The notes under the pieces were generated by a model that was given only the letters and a program-made list of their open reading frames with translations, was not told the DNA's origin and did no database searches. From assembly GCF_020520425.1 (NCBI RefSeq), contig NC_079491.1, positions 29,503,449 to 29,567,448 of the forward strand: a stretch of DNA of 64,000 bases. The letters are read 5' to 3'. This document shows positions 42,501 to 54,100 of this stretch, one piece after another (within the stretch, counting starts at the first letter, position 1; each line of letters opens with the position of its first letter). This DNA is from Spinacia oleracea. Lineage: Eukaryota; Streptophyta; Magnoliopsida; Caryophyllales; Amaranthaceae. A program made the translations under genes and the position numbers.

Positions 42501-45261
42501 ACATAATATCCCATAATTTTTCAAAGTCTAAGATATAAATAGCCTACGAAAAAAGATAAATTATCTTGCGAGTGGAACTTTGCCATGTTACAGCATGACA
42601 CCATAAGCATTAGTTCCTCTTGAGCAGAAACTCCACCAATTAGATCACATCATGTCAACCTCCCTTAGGCCCTTTAAGCACTACTCCGTGTAATCTATTA
42701 TAAATAAAGGCTTCAGAGTTAAATACTGACCAACATTTGACATGGGAGTCTGAGGCACAGCTCTATTGCATTTGCTAATCCTTGATCCTCGTCCCTTTCC
42801 AGCCTTTACAGATACAGGTGTCTGGAGAGGGCTACTAACTACTTCAGTGTACCCCGGACTGGTCGTCCAATCACTAGACTCGGCATCATATTCAACTGTA
42901 TCACTCTTCCGCTTCATCGGCTGAAACCCACCATAATGTATGAGCCAAAAGTTGACATATGTACAAACAAGATAAACACATGACACAACCCAAGGCTAAT
43001 GGAGAAATGAAAAGCCAACGACATAGTACAACATCATATTACACAAGACAGCCCACTATAAATCTGAGGACAAAAGCATTCAAATTAGTGTCTATGTAGC
43101 ACAGAAACGGGAAAACCTTAAGATCCAGCTATTTTTGGACTTCATTAGAAATAATTAGAATAAACAAAACAGAATGTGCATCAAATATGCAATATAACCA
43201 AGTCTGCATGAAAAACAATTTCCAGACATAAAAGAGAGAAGTCTAGACCCTTACATATTACAACCAATAAGCTAACCACACCAGAAATCAGAGGACAAAT
43301 GAATACATACAAAATATCCACCATTAACTTCAACATATACTAGAGTATATAAGCTGAACTTAATCTAACACATCACCTAAGTAAGTAAATAGTAACACAA
43401 TACTTTTCAACATGTAGCCAGATTACTAAATTGAAATATGCTATGAACATCTCAGTTATCATCAGAAAAAAAGTGTTAACGGGACAGCCGCGGCTACAGA
43501 AAAGAATATCAAAAGTACATGACAATACAGAAAGATGATTAACCCTAAACATGACCAGAGAAGAAAAATCAGTACAGAGATACTAGAGGACAACTACAGC
43601 ACAAACACCACTTTAAAAACAGAATTTCAAAACAGAAAATGACATAAGAATGCAGCGAAAGAGATGAAGTCACTATAAGGTAGGTGCATTGCTTCATCTG
43701 CATAATGGTTTCTACTCGTATTTGATATACTTAAGAGGACAACTAACAATCTACCCTAAACTAAACACAAGCATGGCTAGTTCACAAATATCCAGCTCTA
43801 CTTCTTCCAATTTTTTTAAATGGTGTCTACCTGTAATGAGCCTCCAGATTAGCCTTCTGCAGAAATTTTAACTTTTAAGAGGGAATGAGAAAGTACACAT
43901 AACATTTTCTATATTTAACTGAAAGAGTTATTTGAAAAGTTTCTAATTTTATTTTGATTAAAAACATGTCTCCAGGTCAGGTGAGTTAGGTGAGGAAGTG
44001 CTTAATTTTTTGTGTCTTGAACCGAAGATCTGTTGACCACATCAGGCCATAGTGGTTCGACAAGTGGGCTTGCTCACTTTGAAAGAGTGCTTAGATGATC
44101 CAGTAGCTGTTTCCTCTGCAGTTAACTTGCATATCGCATCTTTAGTGTCTCAATACCCACATTAGCTAGCGCTGGTAGAAACTGGAATCTCAAACTCTCA
44201 ATAATACAACACATAAAAGAATCTCTAGGAGAAACTAAGATTTTTATGCCGGTTAATTTCAGCCTATAAACTGAGCTGAGCTAGAAATGAGCCACACATA
44301 ATACTACAATGTCAGCACTGCGCCAGAACGGGAAGAGGCTCTGACAAAAAATTATAGCATTGACACTTAATTACAAACCCTATCCGACTTCAGTGATCAA
44401 TCAGTGTATGCATTTCAAGTACAACAATCAAGTGGGACATTTGAAATCAGGATTTAATAAGCAATTCCATGAAATGTTACATTATATCCCTGGAGGAAAT
44501 TTTGATAATCTCATCAACAGTTGCACATAGCAGTTCTGGACATGGTATGACTAAAAGAAAGTCATATGATACAACCAGATTACAAAACTAGCATCCTTAT
44601 TAACAGACAATCAACTTCTAGGAAGTGGTAAGCGCAAAGCTTTGTATTTTAATTAATAGAGAAAAGCAGTCTAACAAGTAGCAGCCCAATACTGATTACT
44701 GAGTAAAGGGGATGTTAAGAAGAAACAAGGAGTTTATTAGCAGGCTAAATTGTAACTGCCTAGAAGTTAGAACCCTATTAACATGATTGACAAATAAATT
44801 GTGGCAACCCTAATTCTTATGTTTCACCAACATTGTTTTACATTACTAATTTTAACACTTGAAACAACAATGCCTAATTCAAACAGCATAAACCAAAACC
44901 CTTTGTTCAATCAAGAAGTTTATTTACCAAAAATAATCAAGAATTATGAAACTAGTCTCAAAATAAAAACTCAAACAAGATCCCCAAGTCAATTGTTCCA
45001 AAAATAGCATCCAAAAACCCCCCTTAGAAAACAAATTAACGAAAGGAAAATAGAATAAAATAAATGAAAGGGACTGACAGGGGTTTTGACAACAATAGTC
45101 TCAGAGTCGAGAGGAGGGAGAGCACGATTGTCGGAGAAGCGATGGTAGTCTCCAGGCGGTGGAACAAACGGCGGCTTCATCGATGTAAACGGAAGCTGCC
45201 GCTTGAGAGGTTGCGGTTGCTGCTGCTGCGATTGGTGGTTCGTTGTCTTAGACGTCGACAT
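39570..45261 (-). CDS. E2F: E2F transcription factor (E2FA/E2FB type), 14 exons
   Basis: Exons in transcript order: 45261-45079, 42920-42731, 42462-42406, 42257-42172, 42093-42005, 41836-41782, 41655-41603, 41517-41467, 41354-41306, 41159-41094, 41004-40928, 40437-40218, 39916-39850, 39691-39570; 1365 nt, 454 residues, all phases consistent. The DNA-binding winged helix spans about 140-202 with [16 protein letters not shown] at 176-191. Dimerisation coiled coil and marked box follow (about 203-318: [32 protein letters not shown]). The C-terminal retinoblastoma-binding and transactivation part has [16 protein letters not shown] and [12 protein letters not shown]. The N-terminus has [14 protein letters not shown] and a GYTEVVSSP block typical of activator E2Fs, which pair with DP to drive G1/S genes. 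All introns are GT-AG except the one after exon 10, which has a GC donor. Start: GTG just upstream is ignored in favour of ATG 45261. Confidence 0.95.
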
Positions 45262-45600
45262 CACAAAGATTTCTCGGTAATTTGTAAAGCGATCGAAGCT
45301 TGAAGCTGAGGGTTTTTAGGGAGGAGGGAATTGCGAGGGTTTTGGAAATTTAAGTATGAATTAAAGTATGTATATAGGAAGAGAGAGAAATTAGTGAGAG
45401 AAGAAGGATGAGGAGATCGTGGAGAGGAAGGAGATCTGGAAGGCGGGAGAAGCGTGGTGGTGGCGGTGGTGGTGGGAAAGTTGGAGGAGGAAGAGAGAGA
45501 GAGAGAACAAGAAGAAGAAAACGAGGGAAGAGAGTGAAGGAGGGAATTTGGTTCGGATATAGATGTGGAGGGAAGCCACTTTCCTTTTCCATTTCCCCCT
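45262..45600 (-). promoter_or_regulatory. Leader and core promoter of E2F
   Basis: Minus strand is CT-rich (complement of the GA-rich 45360-45545). A TATA-like CTATATACATAC sits at 45368-45377, about 110 bp upstream of the ATG. A GGCGGGAG near 45442 is close to, but not a match for, an E2F site. Confidence 0.45.
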
Positions 45601-45940
45601 AATACACCCTTTTCTTTTTCCTTTTTTTTTCTTATTTCTTTTTTATTTGTCTCCCTACCTTCTTTTCCCCCCTTTTTTTGTTTTTTTTTTCCTTCTATAG
45701 TTCTACGGTTCTACCGATCATCTCGTCTCCGTTGTTTTTATTTTTATTTTTTCCGGGAGACGGGAATGGATAGGGTTGCATACGTTCGGGAACCTATTTT
45801 TTAATTTTAATTTTAATTTTATAAACTCATATTTTAGTCTTAATGGACTCTTTATGGTATAATACTCCCTCCGTTCATTGTCCACAAGTGCTTTTGTTCA
45901 CTTTATAAAGAATATAATCTATAAATGAAACATATTTGTT
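45601..45940. other. T-rich spacer and MITE remnant
   Basis: Pyrimidine-rich to 45700, then AT-rich. CTCCCTCCGTTCATTGTCCA at 45865 is the left end of a Stowaway-like element, preceded by TA, whose right end is not found. Confidence 0.5.
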
Positions 45941-45986
45941 GAATTATTAGGAGGTTGTCTACCTCGCTGGTGGACAGCATAATAAT

Positions 45987-46460
45987 TGTTCCGGGTGTGG
46001 AATAAGAACAGCTGACTGTGGGATACTTGATTCCTGTTGAGGGTGCCGGTTGGTATCTGCACAACAGAATAGATTAACTAGCCTCGGGGGTGGTTCGAGG
46101 ATCCCCCTCCGATGCCTAAGTAAGATTACTGAGAGATTGAGAGGTGATTAAAATATAATCAAAGAGTAAGAAAGAAGTGTGTTTAAGTGTTTGTGTACCT
46201 CATAGCAATAAATGAGGTGCTCCTTATATAGACCAATCCAAAGGTACGATCAGGTGGGTCCCTTGTGGTTGGATAACGACCTGTTGATAGTGACCCTTGG
46301 TTGGTTGTCCTCTGTGATAACGCCGGTCTGGTTCCTCAAATACTGCCGGTAGGTTCTGTTTACCTAAGATGACCAGATTACCTGCAGGTTGAAGTTGGTT
46401 GAAGTTTACCTACGGGGAGTTCTGCCGGTACCCAGTGGTGCCGGTTGGACACTCCGTACA
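45987..46460 (-). repeat. 3' LTR of the Tat element
   Basis: Minus strand contains GGATTGGTCTATATAAGGAG (CCAAT-like and TATA boxes, 46221-46240), the LTR promoter. Matches 58138-58613. Confidence 0.92.
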
Positions 46461-46475
46461 ACTAGCCCCCTCAGA
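46461..46475 (-). other. Polypurine tract of the Tat element
   Basis: Minus strand CTGAGGGGGCTAGT immediately before the 3' LTR start TGTACGG. The junction including the first LTR bases is repeated at 46713-46734. Confidence 0.75.
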
Positions 46476-46827
46476 GTAAGCGCATATATGACAATTGATG
46501 CGCTTGCTCTGAAAACTGGGAAAAAAATGGATACATGCTAGAGAACAAGACACTTCATGCTCCAGACATAAGACCAAAGGAATGAAATAGAGCAGCTAAC
46601 AACTAACTCAACATCGGCTTGGAAAGTCTTATATCTTACTATGTCTAAAATGGGATCGGACCGACAGCCCACCACTGGAACTTGCTCTCGCTCCGCTCGT
46701 TCCCACATGGTGGTACAACTAGCCCCCTCAGAGTGAAGCGCGGGCGTCGACTGCGTTGCGAGTGTTTCTGAGGAAAGACCTCGAACAGTTTGCCGACTGC
46801 CTTCGCTCTGATAGGAGGTTTTGACGG

Positions 46828-47520
46828 TTAGGCCCTTTGAAAAATATTTGGATTACTAACCCCCTTGAAAAATATTTGGACGACTAGCCCCTTTTGAATA
46901 ATATTTGGACGACTAGCCCCCTTGAAAAATATTTGGACGACTAGCCCCCTTGAAAAAGATTTGGACGACTAGCCCCCTTGAAAAATATTTGGGCGACTAG
47001 CCCCCTTGAAAAAGATTTGGACGACTAGCCCCCTTGAAAAATATTTGGGCGACTAGCCCCCTTGAAAAAAATTTGGACGACTAGCCCTTTTGGAAAATAT
47101 TTGGACGACTAGCCCCCTTGAAAAATATTTGGGCGACTAGCCCCCTTGAAAAATATTTGGACGACTAGCCCCTTTTGAAAAATATTTGGACGACTAGCCC
47201 CCTTGAAAAAGATTTGGACGACTAGCCCCCTTGAAAAATATTTGGGCGACTAGCCCCTTTGAAAAATATTTGGGCGACTAGCCCCCTTGAGAAAGATTTG
47301 GACGACTAGCCCCTTTTGGAAAATATTTGGACGACTAGCCCCCTTGAAAAAGATTTGGACGACTAGCCCCTTTTGGAAAATATTTGAACGACTAGCCCCC
47401 TTGAAAAAGATTTGGGCGACTAGCCCCCTTGAAAAATATTTCGACTAGCCCCCTTGAGAAAGATTTGGACGACTAGCCCCCTTTGTGAAAAATATTTGGA
47501 TGACTAGCCCCTTTTTGAAT
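46828..47520. repeat. 28-bp tandem array with polypurine-like units
   Basis: About 24 units of the form GACTAGCCCCCTTGAAAAATATTTGGAC, varying in the C/T run, A/G at one site and small indels. On the element's own strand each unit reads ...CAAGGGGGCTAGTCG, close to the true polypurine tract GAGGGGGCTAGTTG at 46461. No unique spacers, so not a CRISPR array. Confidence 0.93.
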
Positions 47521-48100
47521 TTCCTCTTTACAAGTGGCGGGAGATTGGTAGCCACGTTCTTCCACGTGGCCTTCATCCCGGGTCTCATTTCTTGCGCTTA
47601 CTCTTGGCCGTTGATTTCGATTGCAACTGTCTACTCAACTGCTTGACTTAAGGGGCATGACCCTTCGCATACCCCACTTTTAGCTTTAAAACCCAGAATT
47701 TCCTCACAACTTCGCCATTTCTGCTCTTTTTGTATTCCATTTTCTCTCCCTTCCCTTGAGGTTTTTTTGTGTGAGACTTCGTCGCTGCCTTGTCAACCTT
47801 CTTTGCTATTTGTGGTGGTTTTCTCTTTGGCCAGGTTTCCAGCCTCCCTTCTTTTTGGTACTGAGAATCGGGTATTCTTTCCCTTTTGTTGTTTCTGTGG
47901 TTGATTTTTCTCCGTTTTTGTGTCTTTTGCAGATTTTTTCTTGTTTTTCTCTTTCACGTGCTTCATTGTGTTTCAAACTCCGGAAAATTCATAGGTACCC
48001 CCTCTTCTATTCTGTTCCTCTATGTTTGCTTAGTTTTTTTCCCTTTTGTTGTGTTCGACTATTTACTATCCGCCGCCCCCCCCCCCCCCTTTTTTTTTAA
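47521..48100 (+). other. Leader region of the antisense ORF
   Basis: Low-complexity CT/TTTC-rich DNA. A TATA-like CTTTAAAAC at 47683 and a C13-T9 run at 48076-48098 precede the ATG. This may be the promoter and 5' UTR of the plus-strand ORF; no other content is seen. Confidence 0.45.
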
Positions 48101-51100
48101 ATGACCAAAACTTTGGGTGGGGACAATTCTTCTTCTCAGCCGTCTGGGTATTCTAGTTGGAGTGTTCCTCGAGAGAGTAATTGTAGTTGGGCCCAAGAGA
48201 GGTCGTCTTCTCAATCTGGTTTAAGACGGACCACCGTTCGTGAGATATACGACGAGGGTTTAAGTCAGGCTGAGAGGGAGCGTTGTTTTCCCCTACATCA
48301 ACTGCGGGCTCGAATGATAAGGGAAATGCGGTCTCATGAGCCCCCCATTCCGGCTATTGAGCCTATTTTAGATGTTTCCCCTATTTCCGTGCGATATTAC
48401 ATTCGCTCTTACCGGAATTTTTGGATTCCGCCGGTAGTGGACACGAGCAGTATGGAACTAATACTGGCAACTTCGGTGTTTCTTTTGGTCAGGCTGATAG
48501 GATGGCTCCAGAACAACCAGCTAGCACTAGCGGCCGCCGCCCTGGTAAAGAGCCTGTAACTGATGATATTGATATGGCTACCGGCGAATACTCTGATGGT
48601 GATTCCATTTTTGAGGATTCCACCGGTACGGATGTTGACGAACACAGGGGTGGTGGTGGCGATGAAGCCGTCATATCTGGTAGGAATGATATGGAAGCCA
48701 GCGACGATGGTATTGGCTCAGATGATGATGATCCTGCCGACGTGATAGTGGCCAGCGTTCTTGCGGATGAGGGTAAGGAGCAGCCTTATTTTACCGACGA
48801 CGTCACGGATGTTCACAGGAGAGAAGAGCTTCCTCCTTTAGATAGTCTTCCTCGTACGACCGAGATTTTGACGACATGGCGTGATTTGATTATAAAGAAA
48901 AATCATGCGGTTCATGGGGGGACTTTTCTTGGTTTGCCGGCTGAATATAAGTTGGTAGTACCGCCTGAAGGTGCTACAATTTTTTACTGTCCTCCCGGCC
49001 ATATTGTTGTGTACGCGAAGCATTTTGATTTTGGGCTTCGCTTTCCTTTGCACCCTTTCGTTGAGAAGATATTTCGAGCCTGGAATGTCTGTTTGGCCCA
49101 AGTTACACCTACTACCATCAGAACCGTCATTTCTTATGTTTGGCTGTGTCTGTTTAAGCAATGGCCGCTGACGTTGAATTTATTCAAGCGGTTGTTGTGG
49201 TTAAAGAAGGACGATGAGACAGGATGGATGTCGGCATATAGTGCAACAAAAAGGAAGACTGTGCATCCTCCTATGTCGAGCTGTAAAGACTGGCAGGATC
49301 GTTTTTTACTTTGTTCAAGTTCCTGACGACTTTTCTCTTCGGCGGACCTTTACCAAACCTAGGACTCGAATGGAGCAGTATAACCAGCGTGGTTTGGGCC
49401 GTCGGGAAAGAAAAGCGTTTGATTATTTGGAGTGTGATATTCTTGATGTCGGCCTCAGCAAAAAGCAGGCTGTAAATAGAAATTGGCTCCCTAACGCCTA
49501 TTACATTTTGGGTAGCCAACCCTTGTCTGCTGTCGGCTTATGCAATACTCATTGTTTTGGTAAACACGCCATTAGTTGATTTGTCAGCTTTTGTTTTTGC
49601 TAGTTTTGGTTTTATGTTTTGCACAAGTGTCTTTCCGGTATTAATTGTTTTGTCGTCTTTTGCAGGTACGAAAACCTTGGATAGAGATATTCTTGGTTTT
49701 GACGAGAATTGGAGGCATGTGTGCACGCAGCCTCCCCCACCTAAAGCTAAATACGACACGATATCAACGTATTCGACATGAGCCTCTTCCCGTCGCTCTA
49801 CTACCACTGTTGCGAAGAATCGTGTGAGTGGCGTCTGCAAATCTAAATCTTCTTCTGTTGCTGTTTCTAAAGCTCCACCATCATCTACAATGCAATCCAA
49901 TCCTACAGGCCGAGGTGGGAAAGGCCGAAAAAGGTCTTCTCTCAATACCAGTCGGTCTAATCCGACTAAGAGGACGAAGGCCACTATTGAGGATGATGTT
50001 CTTGCCGATATTGAGACAAATGAGCCTGTCTTGGATTCTGCTGCCAAGAAAACTGTTGATTCAACCATTCAGGTGCACCCGTCTCCTCAACCTTCTCTTG
50101 AGATTTTGGACACCGAGCGTCCTGGCGGCGGTTTTGATTCTAATTTTCACCGTCAAGCTACTTCTGCTGCTGTTACCGGGGGTAATTCTTGTATGCCTCC
50201 TGTTAGTCGCAGCGAGAACAAATCTGGGGATTCTCGGCTGAATTATCACCTACCTTTGCGTACCGGCGGTTGGATTGAGGATACTCCTTTCAAGATTCCG
50301 CCGCAAATGAAGTCATGGTTTGAGACTCTTGGCGGTGAACCAACCGATCAGTTTTATCCCACCATTGACTTGCTGTGTGGGGAGTCGGTGGCCACTGACT
50401 CAGTTAAGGACGGTGGTGATTTAGGCTACCGCGCTTTTAAGGACTTGATAACGCCTGCTGACAGGCCACAAGGTCAGATTGATGCCCCTGCTGCTCAACA
50501 CTTTAACGACCTCTACAAGGTATGTTATCTTGTCGTCTTTTGCAACGTGTCAATTCGGTTGAGGGCCGTTTTGAATCCATTCTTTGTTTTATTTTCAGGC
50601 CGTTCAGTCCAGTATGGACTTGTACTATGTTTATCGCTGGAATCAGCTGCAGCTGACCCAGAACAACATTGATATGGCCGACTTAAAGAGGCGGGCTGAG
50701 AAGGCGGAGTCTGCCTTGGAAGGCAGCAAGAAGAAGTTGGATGCTGTAACTTCTGATTTTGATTTGGAGGCGGCTAATAAGCGGCTTGAGGATATAGAGC
50801 CTAGGCTGCAGTCTGAGACTGAGAGGGCAAACGGCTTGGATCAGCAGTTGACGAACGTTAATGAAGGCTTGCCAGGGGTGAAAAAATCTGCCGCCAAGAG
50901 GGATGTTGACAAACTTCTTCAGTCTGATTGGTTTAACGACCTTCTGACTCTGCGCCATAACGGCGGTTGGTGTGCCGCCCATCGGGTCGTTTGCCATTTG
51001 AAGAAGCTGGATGAGGATGGGTGGCAAGAATTTGAGGATGGGTATGAGGAAAAGGAGTTGTACAAGATTGCTACCGGATTTGAGCCTCGGGAGATACCCG

Positions 51101-51192
51101 AGGCGGTGATCTGTAATGCTAATCAGAGGACCCTGCCTCCTTTGCAGGTTCCAGAAGCAGCCTATTGGTTTGATGATGAACATGTCGTTTGA
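48101..51192 (+). pseudogene. Antisense accessory ORF of the Tat element (Transposase_28-like), three exons
   Basis: Lies on the opposite strand to gag-pol. Exon 1 48101-49559, intron 49560-49665, exon 2 49666-50519, intron 50520-50598, exon 3 50599-51192; both introns are GT-AG and preserve frame (phases 1 and 0). Parts: Ser-rich N-terminus, acidic region, a domain with FDFGLRFPLHPFVEKIF and TTIRTVISYVWLCLF that matches the putative gypsy-type transposon family, a basic Lys/Arg stretch (GRGGKGRKRSS), and a C-terminal coiled coil (LKRRAEKAESALEGSKKKL). Two one-base breaks at T-runs (near 48417 and 49303) and a TGA at 49779 disable it; about 968 residues if uninterrupted. Similar antisense ORFs are reported in Tat elements; function unknown. 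Confidence 0.8.
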
Positions 51193-51590
51193 CGGTTTCG
51201 GAAGTCATCACCTCCCTCCTCTTGCGGATCTTCTTCTTTTCCCAGCCGGCCTCATACTTGTTAGGATTTTATTTTGGGCGGCTGGCTTTTGATTTTTTGG
51301 CAAATGTTGTTAGGGCACTTTAATGTTGATGTAATTTAATTTAGAACATCGTATTATCGTGGCGGTGTCGGTTTTAATCGGCATCCCTTTGTGCCTTGTT
51401 ATCAGCTAATCACTTTGCAAGTTTTTTGGGTGATGGTTGTCGGGTTTTCGTGTGTTTCCTTTTGTAGCCGTGTATTTATAACCAGTAATTTTGATTGCAT
51501 ATTGCACCGTCTATTTATTTCGTTTTGCGTATGATACTTGCAATTTTGTCGGCATAAATTGTTTATTGTCGGCGTCACTATATTGCTAAC
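51193..51590 (+). other. 3' flank of the antisense ORF
   Basis: T-rich non-coding DNA, probably its 3' UTR. It leads into the 158-bp tandem array. Confidence 0.5.
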
Positions 51591-52230
51591 TTGTTGAATG
51601 ATACACTTCGCAATGGAGTGCCTCTTAACAGCGTTTACTTCCTCCAAGGCTACTATTCATAACAATTTATTATGGATTGTTACGCTTCACAGTAAAGTGC
51701 CCATACGGCATTTATTTTCTTTACTGCTACTAATCACATCCATACACTTCGTTGAATGCTACGCTTCACAATGGAGTGCCCCTTAACGGCATTTATTTTC
51801 TCCAAAGCTACTAACCACAACAACTTATTATGGACTGCTACGCTTCACAGTAAAGTGCCCATACGGCATTTATTTTCTTTACTGCTACTAATCACATCCA
51901 TACACTTCGTTGAATGCTACGCTTCACAATGGAGTGCCCCTTAACGGCATTTATTTTCTCCAAAGCTACTAATCACAACAACTTATTATGGACTGCTACG
52001 CTTCACAGTAAAGTGCCCATACGACATTTATTTTCTTTACTGCTACTAATCACATCCATACACTTCGTTGAATGCTACGTTTCACAAAGGAGTGCTCCTT
52101 AACGGCATTTATTTTCTCCAAAGCTACTAATCACAACAACGTATTATGGACTGCTACGCTTCACAGTAAAGTGCCCATACGGCATTTATTTTCTTTACTG
52201 CTACTAATCACATCCATACATTACCTTTGT
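51591..52230. repeat. 158-bp tandem array in the Tat element
   Basis: Four copies, with near-identical stretches at 51756, 51914 and 52072. Each 158-bp unit is two related halves, one with CGCTTCACAATGGAGTGCCC and one with CGCTTCACAGTAAAGTGCCC, each followed by GGCATTTATTTTCT. The short ORFs found at the same period are by-products. Confidence 0.92.
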
Positions 52231-52378
52231 GCGTGGATTCTTGCAACGTTTGTTTTTTGCTCTTTTCTTCCTTCATTTATGGACTGGTCGTATTTGAGGA
52301 CCGTCCTAATTATACACAACAGCAAAATGCAGACTGCTTAGTGCAGTCAGTCTGCGTACATATCATCATTACACTTTT

Positions 52379-54100
52379 TCAAACATAGTACTTTCTCAGA
52401 GTACTGGCATTCCAGGAATTCTTGAGCGTGGTACCATCCATCTGCATTAACCGGTATGATCCAGGAACAATTTCCTCCCATATCTGGTATGGTCCTTCCC
52501 AATTTGCTGTCAGTTTTCCTTGAGCATTTCCTTTTCCCGTTGCGGCCGTTCTCCGTAGTACCAGGTCTCCTACTCCTAGAGGCCGGTGTTTTACTTTTTT
52601 GTTGTATGCTCTGCTCATTCTGCTTTTATATGCTGCCGAACTGACTTCTGCTTTCATGCGGATTTTTGGCATGAAGTCCAACTGATCTCGTAGCAGCTGA
52701 TCGTTTCTTTCCTCATCGTAATGCTGGATTCGCATGGTTGGCAGAGCCATTTCTGCCGGTATGACTGCTTCAGACCCGTAGCTTAGCTTAAACGGACTCT
52801 CGACGGTAGCCTCCTTAACAGAAGTTCTGTTGCACCACAAAATTTCTGGCATAAGATCTGCCCATTTGCCTTTACAGTCTTCTAGTTTCTTTTTCAACGC
52901 AGCCAGGATTTGCTTATTCGCCGCCTCTGCTTGCCCATTGCTTTGTGGGTGACATACTGATGAGTGGGCTAACTTTACCCTGTATAATCCCAGGAAGCAT
53001 TGTATGGGTGCACAATCAAACTGTGATCCATGATAAAAAAAACTATCGCCTGCGGCAGTCCGAATCTTGTTATTATGTTTTTCCATATAAATGTTTTCAC
53101 CTGGTTTGCCGTTATTTTTGCTACCGGCTCCGCTTCGATCCACTTGGTGAAGTAGTCCACTGCTACTATTAAGAACTTGCGCCCTCCGGCTGCCATTAGG
53201 AATGGTCCTACAATATCCATTCCCCATTGCGCGAATGGGATTGGGTTCAGAATGGGCATCAAATCATTAGCTGGCAAGTTTATCACAGCTGAAAACTTTT
53301 GACATTTCTCGCACTTTTTTACGTATGCTCGACAATCTTCTAACATTGTTGGCCAGTAATAGCCTTGTCTTTGGCAGATGATGGCAAGGGGTTTTCCACC
53401 GACATGGTTCCCACATGTCCCTTCGTGCATTTCTTCGATCAGCCTTGCTGACTCGAATGCTGTCAGGCACCTTAACAATGGCAGGCTGAATAACTTTTTG
53501 TACAGTCGTCCCCACAGGATGATGTACCATACCGCGTCCCTTTTTGTCTTTTTGGCTTCTGCCAAATCTTCTGGTAGGGCTCCAGTCTGTATGTATGTTT
53601 GGATATTATCGTACCACTCTGTAGTAGTTGTGATGGCCATGACCCGTAATTCTTCCGACTTCGTATTTCGCTTATTCATGACTTCCATCATGACTGTTCT
53701 TTTTAAGTCGGCGATATTCGAACTTGCTAACTTTGATAGCGCATCTGCCAGCGTATTTTCTGCCCGGGGTACCAGATTAATACCGAATTTCTCTAACTGA
53801 GCCGACACTGACTTCAGCTTTTCCAGGTATTTTATCATCGAAGGTTCTTTGGCCTCGTATTCTCCGCTGAATTGACTTGCTACTAGCTGGGAGTCTGTTG
53901 TCAGTGTTACTCTTTTGGCATATGCTGCGAGGCACATTTGGATGCCAACGATTGCTGCCTCGTACTCTGCCTCATTATTTGACGCGGCGAACATAAATTT
54001 TACAGCATACTCAAAGATATCTCCTCCTGGCGATTTCATGATAATTCCGGCCCCACTGCCTGTCTGCGCAGCTGAACCATCCACTGACACTTCCCATTAC
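52379..54100 (-). pseudogene. Tat second RNase H and integrase
   Basis: The plant/archaeal-type RNase H begins SVDGSAAQTGSGAGIIM and has NNEAEYEAAIVG and TTDSQLVASQ; it replaces or adds to the first RNase H and marks the Tat lineage. Integrase follows: zinc region GYYWPTMLEDCRAYVKKCEKCQ, core WGMDIVGPF (first Asp), VDYFTKWIEAEPV, and HPQSNGQAEAANK (catalytic Glu). The end reads GDLVLRR..., LTANWEGPYQIWEEI and TLRKYYV. A frame break near 53030-53050 destroys the second catalytic Asp region. Confidence 0.87.

Noticed and set aside
45435..45450. E2F autoregulatory site in the E2F promoter
   Set aside because: GGCGGGAG is one base away from the consensus and sits in GA-rich DNA where such matches are expected by chance.
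46828..47520. Regular 28-bp repeats resembling a CRISPR array
   Set aside because: Units are directly adjacent with no unique spacers, inside a plant retrotransposon.
51598..52341. Series of 62-codon ORFs at 158-bp spacing
   Set aside because: Produced by the tandem array; no conserved start context or domain.
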